Origin: Limosilactobacillus sp.
GTDB taxonomy: Bacteria; Bacillota; Bacilli; Lactobacillales; Lactobacillaceae
NCBI RefSeq assembly: GCF_022482365.1
Contig: NZ_JAKVPE010000001.1
Coordinates: 496,001 to 560,000 of the forward strand
DNA: 64,000 nucleotides
Direction: 5' to 3'
Shown: piece by piece, positions 1 to 7,939 of the stretch
Layout: each line of letters starts with the position of its first letter
Numbering within the stretch: position 1 is the first letter of the stretch
The notes under the pieces: generated by a model
Told to the model about the DNA's origin: nothing
Database searches by the model: none
The model's input: only the letters and a program-made list of their open reading frames with translations
Made by a program: the position numbers and the translations under genes

Positions 1-407
1 CCGTCGCTGCCGGGAATGACGGGAACCCCCAGCCTTTGCATCTGCTGGCGGGCGTGTTCCTTGTTCCCCATCAGGTCGATCGTCCGTGCGTGCGGCCCAA
101 TAAATGTGATCCCACAGGCCTGACACATTTCGGCAAACTCGCTATTTTCTGATAAAAAACCGAAGCCTGGGTGAATTGCCTGGGCACCGGTGCCAACCGC
201 GGCCGCCAGAATGTTCTGCATGTTCAGGTACGAATCCTGGGCGCGTGCGCCGCCGACACAGACTGCCTCGTCGGCCAGCTGAACGTGCAGGCTCTCGCGG
301 TCAGCGGTCGAATAGATTGCGACCGACTTAATCCCGAGCTCGCGCAGGGACCGAATGATCCGCACCGCAATTTCTCCGCGGTTGGCTACTAATACTTTTG
401 TGAACAT
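1..407 (-). CDS. accC: Acetyl-CoA carboxylase biotin carboxylase subunit, N-terminal part
   Basis: AccC carboxylates the biotin carried by AccB using ATP and bicarbonate, the first half-reaction of malonyl-CoA formation. About 135 residues are present before the window edge cuts the gene. The N-terminus ([17 protein letters not shown]) is the family signature, followed by the [14 protein letters not shown] segment of the biotin carboxylase N-domain. The ATG at 407 follows an AGGTGA ribosome site that overlaps the fabZ stop, 11 bp downstream of fabZ, so it is the next gene of the fab-acc operon. The ATP-grasp domain lies outside the window. Confidence 0.95.
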   Translation of the reverse strand, partial: MFTKVLVANRGEIAVRIIRSLRELGIKSVAIYSTADRESLHVQLADEAVCVGGARAQDSYLNMQNILAAAVGTGAQAIHPGFGFLSENSEFAEMCQACGITFIGPHARTIDLMGNKEHARQQMQRLGVPVIPGSD

Positions 408-418
408 TGCAAAATCAC

Positions 419-853
419 CTACCCAATAAAGAATGTCAATTCGGCGCTGCAGGCACGCTCCCCGTCCACGGTGGCCTCTGCCTTGCCAACGCCAATGTTG
501 CGGTGCATCTTCGTCAAGTGGACCTCAAGTTTCATCACGTCGCCCGGACGGACAACGCGACGAAATTCCGCCGTCTTGATCCCGCCAAAGTAGGCGGTCT
601 TCCCCTTGAATTGCGGGGCGGTCAGCAGGGCCACCGCGCCAGTCTGCGCCAGTGACTCCACAATCAGCGCGCCGGGCAGGACCGGATTGTGGGGGAAGTG
701 CCCGTTGAAGACTTCCTCGTGGATCGTGACGTTGCGGGTCGCGATCGCCATTTCACCGGGGACCAGTTCCTCAACCCGGTCAATCAGTAGCATCGGGTAA
801 CGGTGGGGGATGATCTGTTGAATTGCCTCACTGTCTAAGTTCACTTTTGCCAT
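419..853 (-). CDS. fabZ: 3-hydroxyacyl-ACP dehydratase FabZ (operon-internal copy)
   Basis: Dehydrates 3-hydroxyacyl-ACP to trans-2-enoyl-ACP in the fatty acid elongation cycle. The 144-residue hot-dog protein has the canonical [13 protein letters not shown] start motif and the active-site block [11 protein letters not shown] followed by [10 protein letters not shown]. It lies 1 bp downstream of accB and 11 bp upstream of accC in one minus-strand operon. It is the canonical HRYP-type FabZ, unlike the second copy at the operon head, which has NRYP. Confidence 0.95.
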   Translation of the reverse strand: MAKVNLDSEAIQQIIPHRYPMLLIDRVEELVPGEMAIATRNVTIHEEVFNGHFPHNPVLPGALIVESLAQTGAVALLTAPQFKGKTAYFGGIKTAEFRRVVRPGDVMKLEVHLTKMHRNIGVGKAEATVDGERACSAELTFFIG

Positions 854-854
854 T

Positions 855-1286
855 TTATTGTTGCTCCTTTGTTAAAGTAAATAACGGCTGATCGACTTCG
901 ACGAGTTCCCCGTTTTCCACGTTAACCGCCTTGACGGTACCGCTGACCTTTGCGCGAATCTCGGTCATCATCTTCATGGCCTCGATCACGCAGACAACGT
1001 CGCCTTCCTTAACTTGGCTGCCGACGTGAACATAGGGCGGCTGTTGGGGCTTGGCCTGGAGGTAAACGGTCCCGACCAGGGGGGCCTTGATCTGGGCGTC
1101 CCCTTGAGCGGCGTTCGCTTCTGGGGACGGTTCCTCAACCGCCTGCGTTGGCATCGGCTGGGCTTCACCGGTCCCCGCCTGGTTCTTGCTCAGGTAGAGA
1201 TGAAAGTCCCCGTCGTTGATCCTGAGTTCACGCATCGATGACTGATCAAAGGTCGCCATGATTTTTTCTAGCTCTGCCAGTTCCAC
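855..1286 (-). CDS. accB: Biotin carboxyl carrier protein of acetyl-CoA carboxylase
   Basis: Carries the biotin that moves carboxyl groups between AccC and the carboxyltransferase AccAD. The 143-residue protein has an N-terminal helical segment, an alanine/proline-rich linker around residues 45-65 and a C-terminal biotinyl domain with the biotinylation motif IEAMKMM (Lys in the centre). It abuts fabF with no gap (the stop of fabF ends at 1287) and precedes fabZ by 1 bp, so translation is probably coupled. Confidence 0.95.
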   Translation of the reverse strand: MELAELEKIMATFDQSSMRELRINDGDFHLYLSKNQAGTGEAQPMPTQAVEEPSPEANAAQGDAQIKAPLVGTVYLQAKPQQPPYVHVGSQVKEGDVVCVIEAMKMMTEIRAKVSGTVKAVNVENGELVEVDQPLFTLTKEQQ

Positions 1287-2522
1287 TTAATCACCCCATT
1301 TGCGAAAGGCCAGTACCGCGTTGTGACCGCCGAAGCCAAAGGAATTGCTGATGGCGTAGCGGGCATCCGGGGCCGACTGGTTGTCATGATTGACCAGTTG
1401 CACCGGGCATTCCGGATCCTGGTTAAAACAGCCGACGTTCTCCGGCAGCTCTCCCCGGTCCAGTGCGGCCACGGTAATCACGGCCTCGATCGCCCCGGCA
1501 GCGCCCAGCAGGTGGCCGGTCATCCCCTTGGTCGAGCTGACCCGGACTTTGTTGTCCGCGCCGAAGACCTGGCGAATGGCCTTTGCCTCGCCACTGTCGT
1601 TAGCCTTGGTGGCAGTACCGTGGGCGTTGATGTAGGCAACCTCACTCGGTGCTACACCGGCCTCATCAATTGCGGCCTGCATCGCCCGGGCCGCCCCCGC
1701 ACCGGACGGATCCGGGGCGGTGATGTGGAAGGCATCGCAGGTTGCACCATAGCCGACAACCTCACCGAGAATCCGGGCGCCGCGCTTGCGGGCATGCTCG
1801 AGGCTCTCAAGCACCAGGGCCCCGGCACCCTCGCCGAGGACGAAGCCGTGCCGGTCACGGTCAAAGGGCAGTGAAGCCCTTGCCGGGTCCGTGCTGGTCG
1901 AAAGCGCCTTGAGTGCGGCGAAACCGGCAATTCCAATCTCGTTGACCGACGCCTCGGCACCCCCGGCAATCATCACCTGGGCACGGCCCTCTTTGATCTG
2001 ACGAAAGGCTTCCCCAATCGCGTTGGTCCCGGTTGCGCAGGCCGTCGTGACCGAGGTGCAGATGTTTTGGGCGTTGAAGCGGATGGCGATGTTGCCGGCC
2101 GCCATGTTCGAGATCGCCATCGGCACAAACATCGGCGAAACCCGCCGTGGCCCCTTCTCGTGCATCTTAATCACCTGCTCCTGGATGGTGGTCAGGCCAC
2201 CGATCCCGGAGCCGTAGATGACGCCCATTTCCTCTGGCCGGGTGTTTTCCGCGTCAATCCCCGCCATCTCAATCGCCTCCGCGGCCGTCTGAACGGCGTA
2301 CTGCGAATAGAGGTCCATCCGCCGGGCCGCCTTCGAACCCACGTAAGCTTGGGGATCAAAGTCATCGATCTCCCCGGCAACGGTGATCCCGGTGTCGGTG
2401 GCATCAAACTTCGTGATCGGCTTGATGCCGACCTGGCCCTTCAGCGTATTTTCGACAAAATTATTCAGGCCGTTGCCATTGGGGGCAATCGCGCCCATTC
2501 CAGTAATTACTACGGTAGTCAT
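1287..2522 (-). CDS. fabF: 3-oxoacyl-ACP synthase II (FabF)
   Basis: Condenses malonyl-ACP with acyl-ACP in chain elongation. The 411-residue thiolase-fold protein has the active-site Cys at about residue 162 in the motif TACATGTNAIGEA, the catalytic His of NAHGTATKAND and the second His of GMTGHLLGAAGA. Length matches the family. It lies 15 bp downstream of fabG in the operon. Confidence 0.97.
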   Translation of the reverse strand: MTTVVITGMGAIAPNGNGLNNFVENTLKGQVGIKPITKFDATDTGITVAGEIDDFDPQAYVGSKAARRMDLYSQYAVQTAAEAIEMAGIDAENTRPEEMGVIYGSGIGGLTTIQEQVIKMHEKGPRRVSPMFVPMAISNMAAGNIAIRFNAQNICTSVTTACATGTNAIGEAFRQIKEGRAQVMIAGGAEASVNEIGIAGFAALKALSTSTDPARASLPFDRDRHGFVLGEGAGALVLESLEHARKRGARILGEVVGYGATCDAFHITAPDPSGAGAARAMQAAIDEAGVAPSEVAYINAHGTATKANDSGEAKAIRQVFGADNKVRVSSTKGMTGHLLGAAGAIEAVITVAALDRGELPENVGCFNQDPECPVQLVNHDNQSAPDARYAISNSFGFGGHNAVLAFRKWGD

Positions 2523-2537
2523 TTTTTCACCTCGTGC

Positions 2538-3269
2538 TTAAATCGTCATCCCGCCGTCAACCACGATCGTCTGACCCGTCACGTAATCGTTTTGGGCCAG
2601 GAAAATAGCGGTCTGGGCAACCTCATTGGTCATCCCCAGACGCTTGAGCGGGATCAGGGCAACCAGCTGCTTTTGGATCCGCGGACTGAGCTTGTCCGTC
2701 ATCGCACTCTTGATCATCCCCGGGGCGATGGCGTTGCAGCGAATCCCGCGCAGGGCGCCTTCCCGGGCCGTGGTCTTCGTCAGGCCCACGATCCCGGCCT
2801 TGCTGGCGGCATAATTGGCCTGGCCCGCGTTTCCGTGGAGACCGACCACGCTGGCCAGGTTGATAAAGCAGCCCTGACGCCGTTTATACATCTTCTTCAG
2901 GAGGGCCGCCGTCAGCAGGAATGGCCCGCGAAGGTTGACGTCGATCACCTGATCAAAATCGGCCGGCTTCATCCCGACCAGTAGCTTGTCATCGGTGATC
3001 CCGGCGTTGTTGACTACCACGTCGACCTGGCCGAATTGATCCCAGGCGTCCACAGCGAACTGCTTGACGGTCGCCGGGTCTGCTAGATCGGCCGCCAGGA
3101 AGGCGTAGTCGGCGCCGAGCTCGTCCAGCTGTTCTTTGAGCTCCGCTGGCAAATCCGAGCGGCCGTTTAGGATCAGCCGACTGCCGGCCGCCGCAAATGC
3201 GAGGGCCGTTGCCGCCCCGATTCCCCGGGTGCTTCCCGTTACTAATACAACTTTTTCTTTTAGGTCCAT
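2538..3269 (-). CDS. fabG: 3-oxoacyl-ACP reductase (FabG)
   Basis: NADPH-dependent reduction of 3-oxoacyl-ACP. A classical 243-residue short-chain dehydrogenase: TGSTRGIG cofactor motif near residue 11, NNAG, and the catalytic YAASKAG, with a C-terminal GQTIVVDGG. The start codon lies inside the end of fabD (10 bp overlap), indicating translational coupling. Its place between fabD and fabF identifies it as the fatty-acid FabG rather than another SDR. Confidence 0.96.
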   Translation of the reverse strand: MDLKEKVVLVTGSTRGIGAATALAFAAAGSRLILNGRSDLPAELKEQLDELGADYAFLAADLADPATVKQFAVDAWDQFGQVDVVVNNAGITDDKLLVGMKPADFDQVIDVNLRGPFLLTAALLKKMYKRRQGCFINLASVVGLHGNAGQANYAASKAGIVGLTKTTAREGALRGIRCNAIAPGMIKSAMTDKLSPRIQKQLVALIPLKRLGMTNEVAQTAIFLAQNDYVTGQTIVVDGGMTI

Positions 3270-4192
3270 TGCTGATGCTCCTCGATAAATCTGTCGTAGT
3301 CCGCCCGGCTTGCAATATTGGCGCGCTTCAAAGAACGGTCGACCTGGTGGGCAAAGCTGGTCAAGGTCCGTCCCGGCCCAATCTCCAGCGTGGCGTCAAT
3401 GCCCGCGCATTCAATCAGGTATTGAAGGTCTGCTCCGAAGTGGGTTGGCACCGCCAGCTGACGTTCCATGATCGGGCCAATCGTCGCCGCTTGGAACGGC
3501 TCAACGGTCGTATTGCTGATCACCGGGAGTGCGGGCTGGTTGAACTTCACGTCCTTCAGGCGCTCGTGCATCCGATGCGCAGCCTTATTAAATAGCGGGG
3601 TGTGAAACGCCCCGCTAACCTTCAATATCACGATTTTCTTTGCAGCACCCGCATCCTTCAACGCGTTGGCCGCCGTCCTCAGTTCTTCCGTCGGGCCGCC
3701 GATAACGACCTGGCGCGGCGAATTGTAATTGGCCACCCAGACCGTTGGATAGGCGGATAGAGTCTCCTGGACACGCTCCAGATCAGGGCCAACCAGGGCC
3801 GCCATCGCGCTTGGCTGGGCATCGGCGTCGGCCTGCATGTAGCGGCCCCGGTCGGCCAGGAGTGCAATCCCGGCGTCAAAGTCGATCGCCCCGGACGCAA
3901 TCAGACCCGCGTACTCGCCCAGGGAGAGGCCGACCATCCCGCCGACCGGCAGCTTGGGCAGGTCCCGCTGCAGGAGCCGGTAGATTCCGGCGCTGACGGT
4001 CACCAGGGCGGGTTGGACGTTGGCTGTTTTTGACAGCTCGCCGTGCTCACTCTTCATGATCTTGCGCAGGTCGAGCTGGGCAGCCGCGCTGGCTTCCTCA
4101 ACGGTCTGGGCGAAGAGCGGGTCGGAATAAAAGTCAAGCCCCATCCCCGCCTTCTGGGCCCCCTGACCGCTGAATAAGATCGCGAACTTCAT
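3260..4192 (-). CDS. fabD: Malonyl-CoA:ACP transacylase (FabD)
   Basis: Loads malonyl groups onto ACP. The 310-residue protein starts MKFAILFSGQGAQKAGMG, with the catalytic serine in GLSLGEYAG around residue 94 and the active-site His in GAFHTPLF. Start and stop codons of fabD and acpP overlap by one base (TAATG), and its 3' end overlaps fabG by 10 bp. Confidence 0.96.
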   Translation of the reverse strand: MKFAILFSGQGAQKAGMGLDFYSDPLFAQTVEEASAAAQLDLRKIMKSEHGELSKTANVQPALVTVSAGIYRLLQRDLPKLPVGGMVGLSLGEYAGLIASGAIDFDAGIALLADRGRYMQADADAQPSAMAALVGPDLERVQETLSAYPTVWVANYNSPRQVVIGGPTEELRTAANALKDAGAAKKIVILKVSGAFHTPLFNKAAHRMHERLKDVKFNQPALPVISNTTVEPFQAATIGPIMERQLAVPTHFGADLQYLIECAGIDATLEIGPGRTLTSFAHQVDRSLKRANIASRADYDRFIEEHQQWT

Positions 4193-4440
4193 TATTCTTT
4201 TGCTGCCAGCTGGGAAGCCACGAAGTCAACCACGTCGGCAATGGTGTGGAGCTGGACATCATCGTCGTCCAGTTCGATGTCGAACTTGTCTTCCAGTTCG
4301 TTCATGATTTCAAAGACGTCCAGGCTGTCGGCATTCAGATCGTTTTGGATATTGGTGTCCATCGTGATCTTTTCGGCTGGAATGTCCAGTTCGTCTGCTG
4401 AAATGCTCTTAACGGTGTTGAAAATTTCTTCTTTAGTCAT
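4192..4440 (-). CDS. acpP: Acyl carrier protein
   Basis: Carrier of growing acyl chains. 82 acidic residues with the phosphopantetheine attachment Ser in DLNADSLDVFEIMNELEDKF. A GAGGA ribosome site lies 8 bases before the ATG. It is the fatty-acid ACP, between fabH and fabD; one base of its stop is shared with the fabD start. Confidence 0.96.
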   Translation of the reverse strand: MTKEEIFNTVKSISADELDIPAEKITMDTNIQNDLNADSLDVFEIMNELEDKFDIELDDDDVQLHTIADVVDFVASQLAAKE

Positions 4441-4459
4441 TGTTAAATTCCTCTTTCTT

Positions 4460-5431
4460 TTAATATTTAATAATCATTGTTCCACTTGTCAGGCCACCGC
4501 CAAAGCCGCTCAGGGCAAGCACGTCCCCGCGGCGGACCAGTCCCTTTTCAACGCACTCGTTCAAAAGAACCGGCTCGCTGGCCGCGGCGGTGTTGCCGAA
4601 GTCTGCGATGTTGGTCGGAAACTTCGCCAGCGGCTGCTCCAAGCGGCGGGCAACCTGTTGAATTATTCGAATATTGGCCTGGTGCAGGATGAAGTGATCG
4701 ACGGCCTCAAGTGAAAGGCCAGCCGTGGTCAGGGCACCCTCAATTGAGCGCGGCACCTCGTGGGTTGCGAAGCGGTAAACCGCCCGGCCATTCATCCGAA
4801 ACGGCTGCAGCTTGGCAACCGGGCCGGGAAAGACCGGGCTGGGCGCGGTGCCCCCGGCCGATAGGCTTGCAGCCTGGTCGCCAAAGGTCGCTAGCGACTC
4901 ACCCAGTAGGTGCGGGGCCGACGTGGATTCAACCAGGACACCCCCGGCCGCATCGCCAAACAGGACGGCGGTGGAGCGGTCGTGCCAGTCGATCAGCTTC
5001 GAGAGAACCTCGCTGCCGATGACCATCGCCCGCGAAAAGCGCTTGCCATCCAGAAAACGGGCAACCGTGCTCAGGGCGTAGACGAATCCTGAGCAGGCCG
5101 CCGAAAGGTCAAAGGCCACTGCCCGACCGGCACCAAGCCGCCCCTGAACAATTGCCGCGGTCGAGGGCGTGCAGGCGTTGGACGACATCGTGGCAATCAC
5201 AATCAGATCCAACGACTGGGCAGGCCAGCCAGCGCGCTTCAGGAGGCGATCGGCAACTTGTGTGGCCAGGTCAGCGGTATTTTCGCCAGCACTGATGTGG
5301 CGCCGCCTGATGCCGGTCCGCTCCCGAATCCACTGGTCGGACGTGTCCATGATCGCGGCCAGGTCGTCGTTGGTGACGATTCTGGCCGGTGCATAGCTGG
5401 CGGTCGTTACGATTCTCCACTTGTTGCTCAT
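4460..5431 (-). CDS. fabH: 3-oxoacyl-ACP synthase III (FabH)
   Basis: Initiates fatty acid synthesis by condensing acetyl-CoA with malonyl-ACP. 323 residues with the full FabH triad: Cys in SAACSGFVYAL, His in HQANIRIIQQ and Asn in IADFGNTAAAS, ending with the family GFGGGLTSG. The ATG at 5431 has only a weak ribosome site, so it may depend on translation from fabT, whose stop lies 22 bp upstream. Confidence 0.96.
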   Translation of the reverse strand: MSNKWRIVTTASYAPARIVTNDDLAAIMDTSDQWIRERTGIRRRHISAGENTADLATQVADRLLKRAGWPAQSLDLIVIATMSSNACTPSTAAIVQGRLGAGRAVAFDLSAACSGFVYALSTVARFLDGKRFSRAMVIGSEVLSKLIDWHDRSTAVLFGDAAGGVLVESTSAPHLLGESLATFGDQAASLSAGGTAPSPVFPGPVAKLQPFRMNGRAVYRFATHEVPRSIEGALTTAGLSLEAVDHFILHQANIRIIQQVARRLEQPLAKFPTNIADFGNTAAASEPVLLNECVEKGLVRRGDVLALSGFGGGLTSGTMIIKY

Positions 5432-5453
5432 CTTGCTTCACAGTCCTCGCTTT

Positions 5454-5894
5454 TTAAGAATGCTCCTCCAGAAAGTCCTCCAGGTTGTGCAGGGCCTTGT
5501 GAACGGTCTTTAATTCCGTCTCGTCCATATCCTTCAGGAAGCTCTTCACCATCATGTTATGAAAGGCACGGTGGGCCCGGTACAGGACCCGGCCCTTGTG
5601 CGTCAAGCCCAAGCGAATCATCCGCCGGTCTTCCTGGTCCCGGAAGCGCTCGGCGTAGCCCTTGGCAATCAGGCGATCCACCATTGCCGTCATCGTGCCG
5701 GGCGTCAGGTGGAGCTTCTTAGCCACCTCGGAGACCGTCTGGTGATCGTACATGGTAATCGCGTCAATGGCGTGCATTTCCTTGATCGTCAGGTCCCTGA
5801 AGGTACTCTCGCGCAATTCCTTTTCCTCGATCCAGACGATCCCGTTGTAAACCCGGATCAGGGCCCGGTTAATTTCTTGGTAATCATCAGCCAT
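5454..5894 (-). CDS. fabT: MarR-family fatty acid synthesis repressor FabT
   Basis: 146-residue winged-helix MarR protein. In streptococci and lactobacilli FabT, aided by acyl-ACP, represses the fab genes by binding TTTGAnnnTCAAA-type palindromes. The wHTH region (KKLHLTPGTMTAMVDRLIAKGYAERF) and position at the head of the fab operon identify it. Its own promoter carries such a palindrome just after the -10 box (5932-5944), so autorepression is likely. A GGAGCG ribosome site precedes the ATG. Confidence 0.92.
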   Translation of the reverse strand: MADDYQEINRALIRVYNGIVWIEEKELRESTFRDLTIKEMHAIDAITMYDHQTVSEVAKKLHLTPGTMTAMVDRLIAKGYAERFRDQEDRRMIRLGLTHKGRVLYRAHRAFHNMMVKSFLKDMDETELKTVHKALHNLEDFLEEHS

Positions 5895-5931
5895 AATAAT
5901 CGCTCCTTATTTAGTTTGTAGTATCAAATAA

Positions 5932-5954
5932 TTTAACTATCAAAGTATATTATA
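5932..5954 (-). promoter_or_regulatory. fabT promoter with FabT box
   Basis: Reading the minus strand, a -10 box TATAAT (5954-5949) with a weak TTTAAT -35 16 bp upstream is followed at once by TTTGATAGTTAAA (5944-5932), one base from a perfect TTTGATnnTCAAA FabT palindrome. An operator just downstream of the -10 suits autorepression of fabT and the downstream fab genes. Confidence 0.65.
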
Positions 5955-5971
5955 GCTGAAATCACCGGCAA

Positions 5972-6427
5972 TTAAATTTTGGCATCACGGTCCGCAACGA
6001 TAAAGACGAGCTGGGCACTGCAGGCCCGCTTTCCGTCAACGGTTGCCAGGGCGTCGACAATCCCCATCCGGGAACGCTTCTTCACCATCTTGATCTTCAG
6101 CTTCAAGACGTCCCCCGGGCGCACCACTTGGCGAAACTTGGCCTGGTGGATGGCACCGAGGTAGGCAGTCTTTTTATAAAATTCTGGCGACTTCAGGATC
6201 AAAACAGAAGCGGCCTGGGCGAGAGTCTCAATGATCAGTACCCCCGGCATTACCGGATTCCCAGGAAAATGCCCACGGAAGAATGATTCGTTGATGGTCA
6301 CGTTCTTCGTTGCCACGATCTCCGAACCGGGGAGCAGCGAATCGACGTAATCGATGTAGCAGATCGGATAGCGGTTCGGGATCAGGTCCATGATTTCCTG
6401 AGCTGTCATTACAGGCAATTTGGTCAC
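5972..6427 (-). CDS. fabZ: 3-hydroxyacyl-ACP dehydratase, FabZ1/FabN-like (operon head)
   Basis: Second FabZ-type dehydratase, 151 residues, first gene of the operon and separated from the rest by the fabT promoter. The active-site block GHFPGNPVMPG is intact, but the entry motif is IPNRYPICYIDYV instead of IPHRYP, a form seen in FabN/FabZ1-type enzymes of lactic acid bacteria, some of which also isomerise the double bond for unsaturated fatty acids. Bifunctionality here is inference. The frame opens at GTG 6427, 3 bases after GGAGG; an in-frame ATG at 6409 (MTAQEIMDLIP, 145 residues) with AGGTGA upstream is an alternative start. Confidence 0.9.
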   Translation of the reverse strand: MTKLPVMTAQEIMDLIPNRYPICYIDYVDSLLPGSEIVATKNVTINESFFRGHFPGNPVMPGVLIIETLAQAASVLILKSPEFYKKTAYLGAIHQAKFRQVVRPGDVLKLKIKMVKKRSRMGIVDALATVDGKRACSAQLVFIVADRDAKI

Positions 6428-6443
6428 CTGCCTCCAAAAGTAT

Positions 6444-6501
6444 TTCGAATATCAAATCATTCGATGGTCAAATTATATTCAGAACTATTTTGATTGTCAA
6501 A
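6444..6501 (-). promoter_or_regulatory. fabZ promoter with three FabT-type palindromes
   Basis: On the minus strand a consensus promoter is visible: -35 TTGACA (6500-6495), 17-bp spacer, -10 TATAAT (6477-6472). The -35 is embedded in the perfect palindrome at 6489-6501 (TTTGATTGTCAAA read on +), and two further near-palindromes follow at 6460-6472 and 6444-6456. Overlap of the boxes with both core elements suggests repression by FabT. Confidence 0.7.
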
Positions 6502-6642
6502 CTACTTTTTCGATTAACGGCATTGAGCCGATGATTTGAAATTATTTTGACTGTTCAAAGGACCGTTCTTCAATATTGTTGTTTTGCCAAGCAGTTAATA
6601 AATTCATTTGTGCTTAATTTTTAAAAGAATTTTCGAAAATTG

Positions 6643-6700
6643 TTTGATTGTCAAAATAGATTGCCACAATTTCAGCTAGTCGTCACTATTCTGGTATACT
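6643..6700 (+). promoter_or_regulatory. Promoter of the divergent unknown gene with FabT box
   Basis: An extended -10 (TGGTATACT, hexamer 6695-6700) lies 19 bp after a weak TTTCAG -35 (6670-6675). Upstream, at 6643-6655, stands TTTGATTGTCAAA, identical in all 13 bases to the palindrome in the fabZ promoter 154 bp away. The 6502-6642 stretch between the divergent promoters is AT-rich and contains no gene I can support. Confidence 0.5.
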
Positions 6701-6728
6701 GAAATTGTTACTAGAGGAGGAGATTTTG

Positions 6729-7307
6729 ATGGACACTCGGGATTGGTCATTTGCACGGCGGGCACTAGCAGAAAAGAAGCAAGAGAAAACCAGGCAGCAC
6801 CACAAACATAGATCAAGGGAGGTCTACTGGGTCCAGGTCCGCTTCACCGACGGCCGGATCGCCAACTATCAGTTGCCCCGCGACCTGCAGCAGGCACTGC
6901 ACCAGCATATTCAAGAACATCCCCACCACTGGCAGGAGATCCTCCTGGGTGCTCTGATCAACGTCCCGGTGAGCGCATATCATAATGGCAAGGCTAAGAT
7001 TAAGCCGGCCGTGATCCTGCGCATCCTGATCCTGCCAGTTGCGGCCCACAATCCCCGCTGGACCGCCCGCAGCCAGTTCGTCCTTCCCGACTGTTCCTGG
7101 TGGCGCTGGCTCTTTTACCCGCCCCGTTTGGAGCACGAGAAGAATTTTCTGACTCATGACTTTTCAACGACCAACCAGCAGCGCATCAAGGCCACCATCG
7201 ACGACTACCGGCGCCAGCAAATCCGCTGGCACTGGCGGCGGGCAGGCAAATACATTAGCCTGGCGGTGTTCTGCCTGCTCATCGCTGGAATTTTAGTGGC
7301 AATTTAA
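6729..7307 (+). CDS. Unknown tail-anchored membrane protein
   Basis: 192 residues, no family recognised. The start is set at ATG 6729 because a strong GAGGAGGAG ribosome site lies 5-6 bases upstream; the frame extends to a TTG at 6705. The protein is basic and rich in His, Trp and Gln, with a basic N-terminal 40 residues, a globular middle and a single C-terminal hydrophobic segment (YISLAVFCLLIAGILVAI) preceded by Arg/Trp/His-rich sequence, so it is probably anchored in the membrane with the bulk in the cytoplasm. It diverges from the fab operon and shares a FabT-type box, hinting at a link to membrane lipid status (inference). Confidence 0.75.
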   Translation: MDTRDWSFARRALAEKKQEKTRQHHKHRSREVYWVQVRFTDGRIANYQLPRDLQQALHQHIQEHPHHWQEILLGALINVPVSAYHNGKAKIKPAVILRILILPVAAHNPRWTARSQFVLPDCSWWRWLFYPPRLEHEKNFLTHDFSTTNQQRIKATIDDYRRQQIRWHWRRAGKYISLAVFCLLIAGILVAI

Positions 7308-7308
7308 A

Positions 7309-7363
7309 AACTCGGTGAATCATCCCGCCTGAAGGTCGGAAGATTCACCGAGTTCTATTTTTT
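7309..7363. terminator. Bidirectional terminator
   Basis: A 13-bp perfect stem (AACTCGGTGAATC / GATTCACCGAGTT) at 7309-7321 and 7342-7354 with T-rich sequence after it and A-rich sequence before it. It separates the converging unknown gene (+) and the GNAT gene (-). Confidence 0.85.
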
Positions 7364-7855
7364 AAGAGATTTTTCATACTGAAGCAACCGGACGGGGCGA
7401 CCAAAGATCACCTGGTTAATCATTTCACCGGTTGCTCTCCAACCGTGACGCTGATAAAAGGAACAGGCCGCACTATTTCCCTCGAGAACCAGCAAACCGG
7501 CCCGCGAAAACTGCATCGCTAGCGCGGCCTCCGCCTGGGCGAGCAGCCGGGCACCGATCCCCCTCCCCTCATATTCGGGGAGGACGTAGAGCGCCATCAG
7601 TTCCCCAGTATCGGGCCAAAACCGTTGCGGGTTGCGCGGCGATCCGTAACTGACAACGCCCACCAGCTGGCCGTCGACCTGGGCAACCAGATTATGACGC
7701 CCCGGTTGCACCAGTCCCGCTTCCCAATCGCCCGGTTGCAGCGCCTGCAGGCCCGCCGCGGGCAGCAGTTCTCGATAGGCCGCCTGCCATGTTCGTTGGA
7801 AGATGGCACTGGTCTGGCCGAGTTCTTGCTGATTTATAATTGGTCGAATTTGCAT
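7355..7855 (-). CDS. GNAT-family N-acetyltransferase
   Basis: 166 residues when started at ATG 7855, which sits 8 bases after AGGGG; an in-frame GTG lies at 7861. The fold signature is clear: MALYVLPEYEGRGIGARLLAQAEAAL corresponds to motif A (acetyl-CoA pyrophosphate loop R/Q-x-x-G-x-G/A), followed by LVLEGNSAACSFYQRHGWRATGE (motif B). Substrate unknown. Monocistronic, flanked by hairpins on both sides. Confidence 0.85.
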   Translation of the reverse strand: MQIRPIINQQELGQTSAIFQRTWQAAYRELLPAAGLQALQPGDWEAGLVQPGRHNLVAQVDGQLVGVVSYGSPRNPQRFWPDTGELMALYVLPEYEGRGIGARLLAQAEAALAMQFSRAGLLVLEGNSAACSFYQRHGWRATGEMINQVIFGRPVRLLQYEKSLKK

Positions 7856-7896
7856 AAGCACTACCCCTAGCTGTTTTTCATCATTATACAGCTAAA

Positions 7897-7928
7897 AGGC
7901 GCCCCGGATTGGTTTCCGAAGCGCCTTA
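7897..7928. terminator. Hairpin between tail-to-head minus-strand genes
   Basis: AAGGCGC (7897-7903) pairs with GCGCCTT (7922-7928), with CCGGA/TCCG-like pairing inside. It directly follows the stop of the wall-binding repeat protein (minus strand). The T-tract is poor, so this is a moderate call. Confidence 0.5.
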
Positions 7929-7939
7929 ACTATTAATGA

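Noticed and set aside
2067-2984. 305-codon open frame on the plus strand across fabF and fabG
   Set aside because: Antisense to two well-supported fab genes, Arg/His/Gly-rich with no family pattern; a coding shadow.
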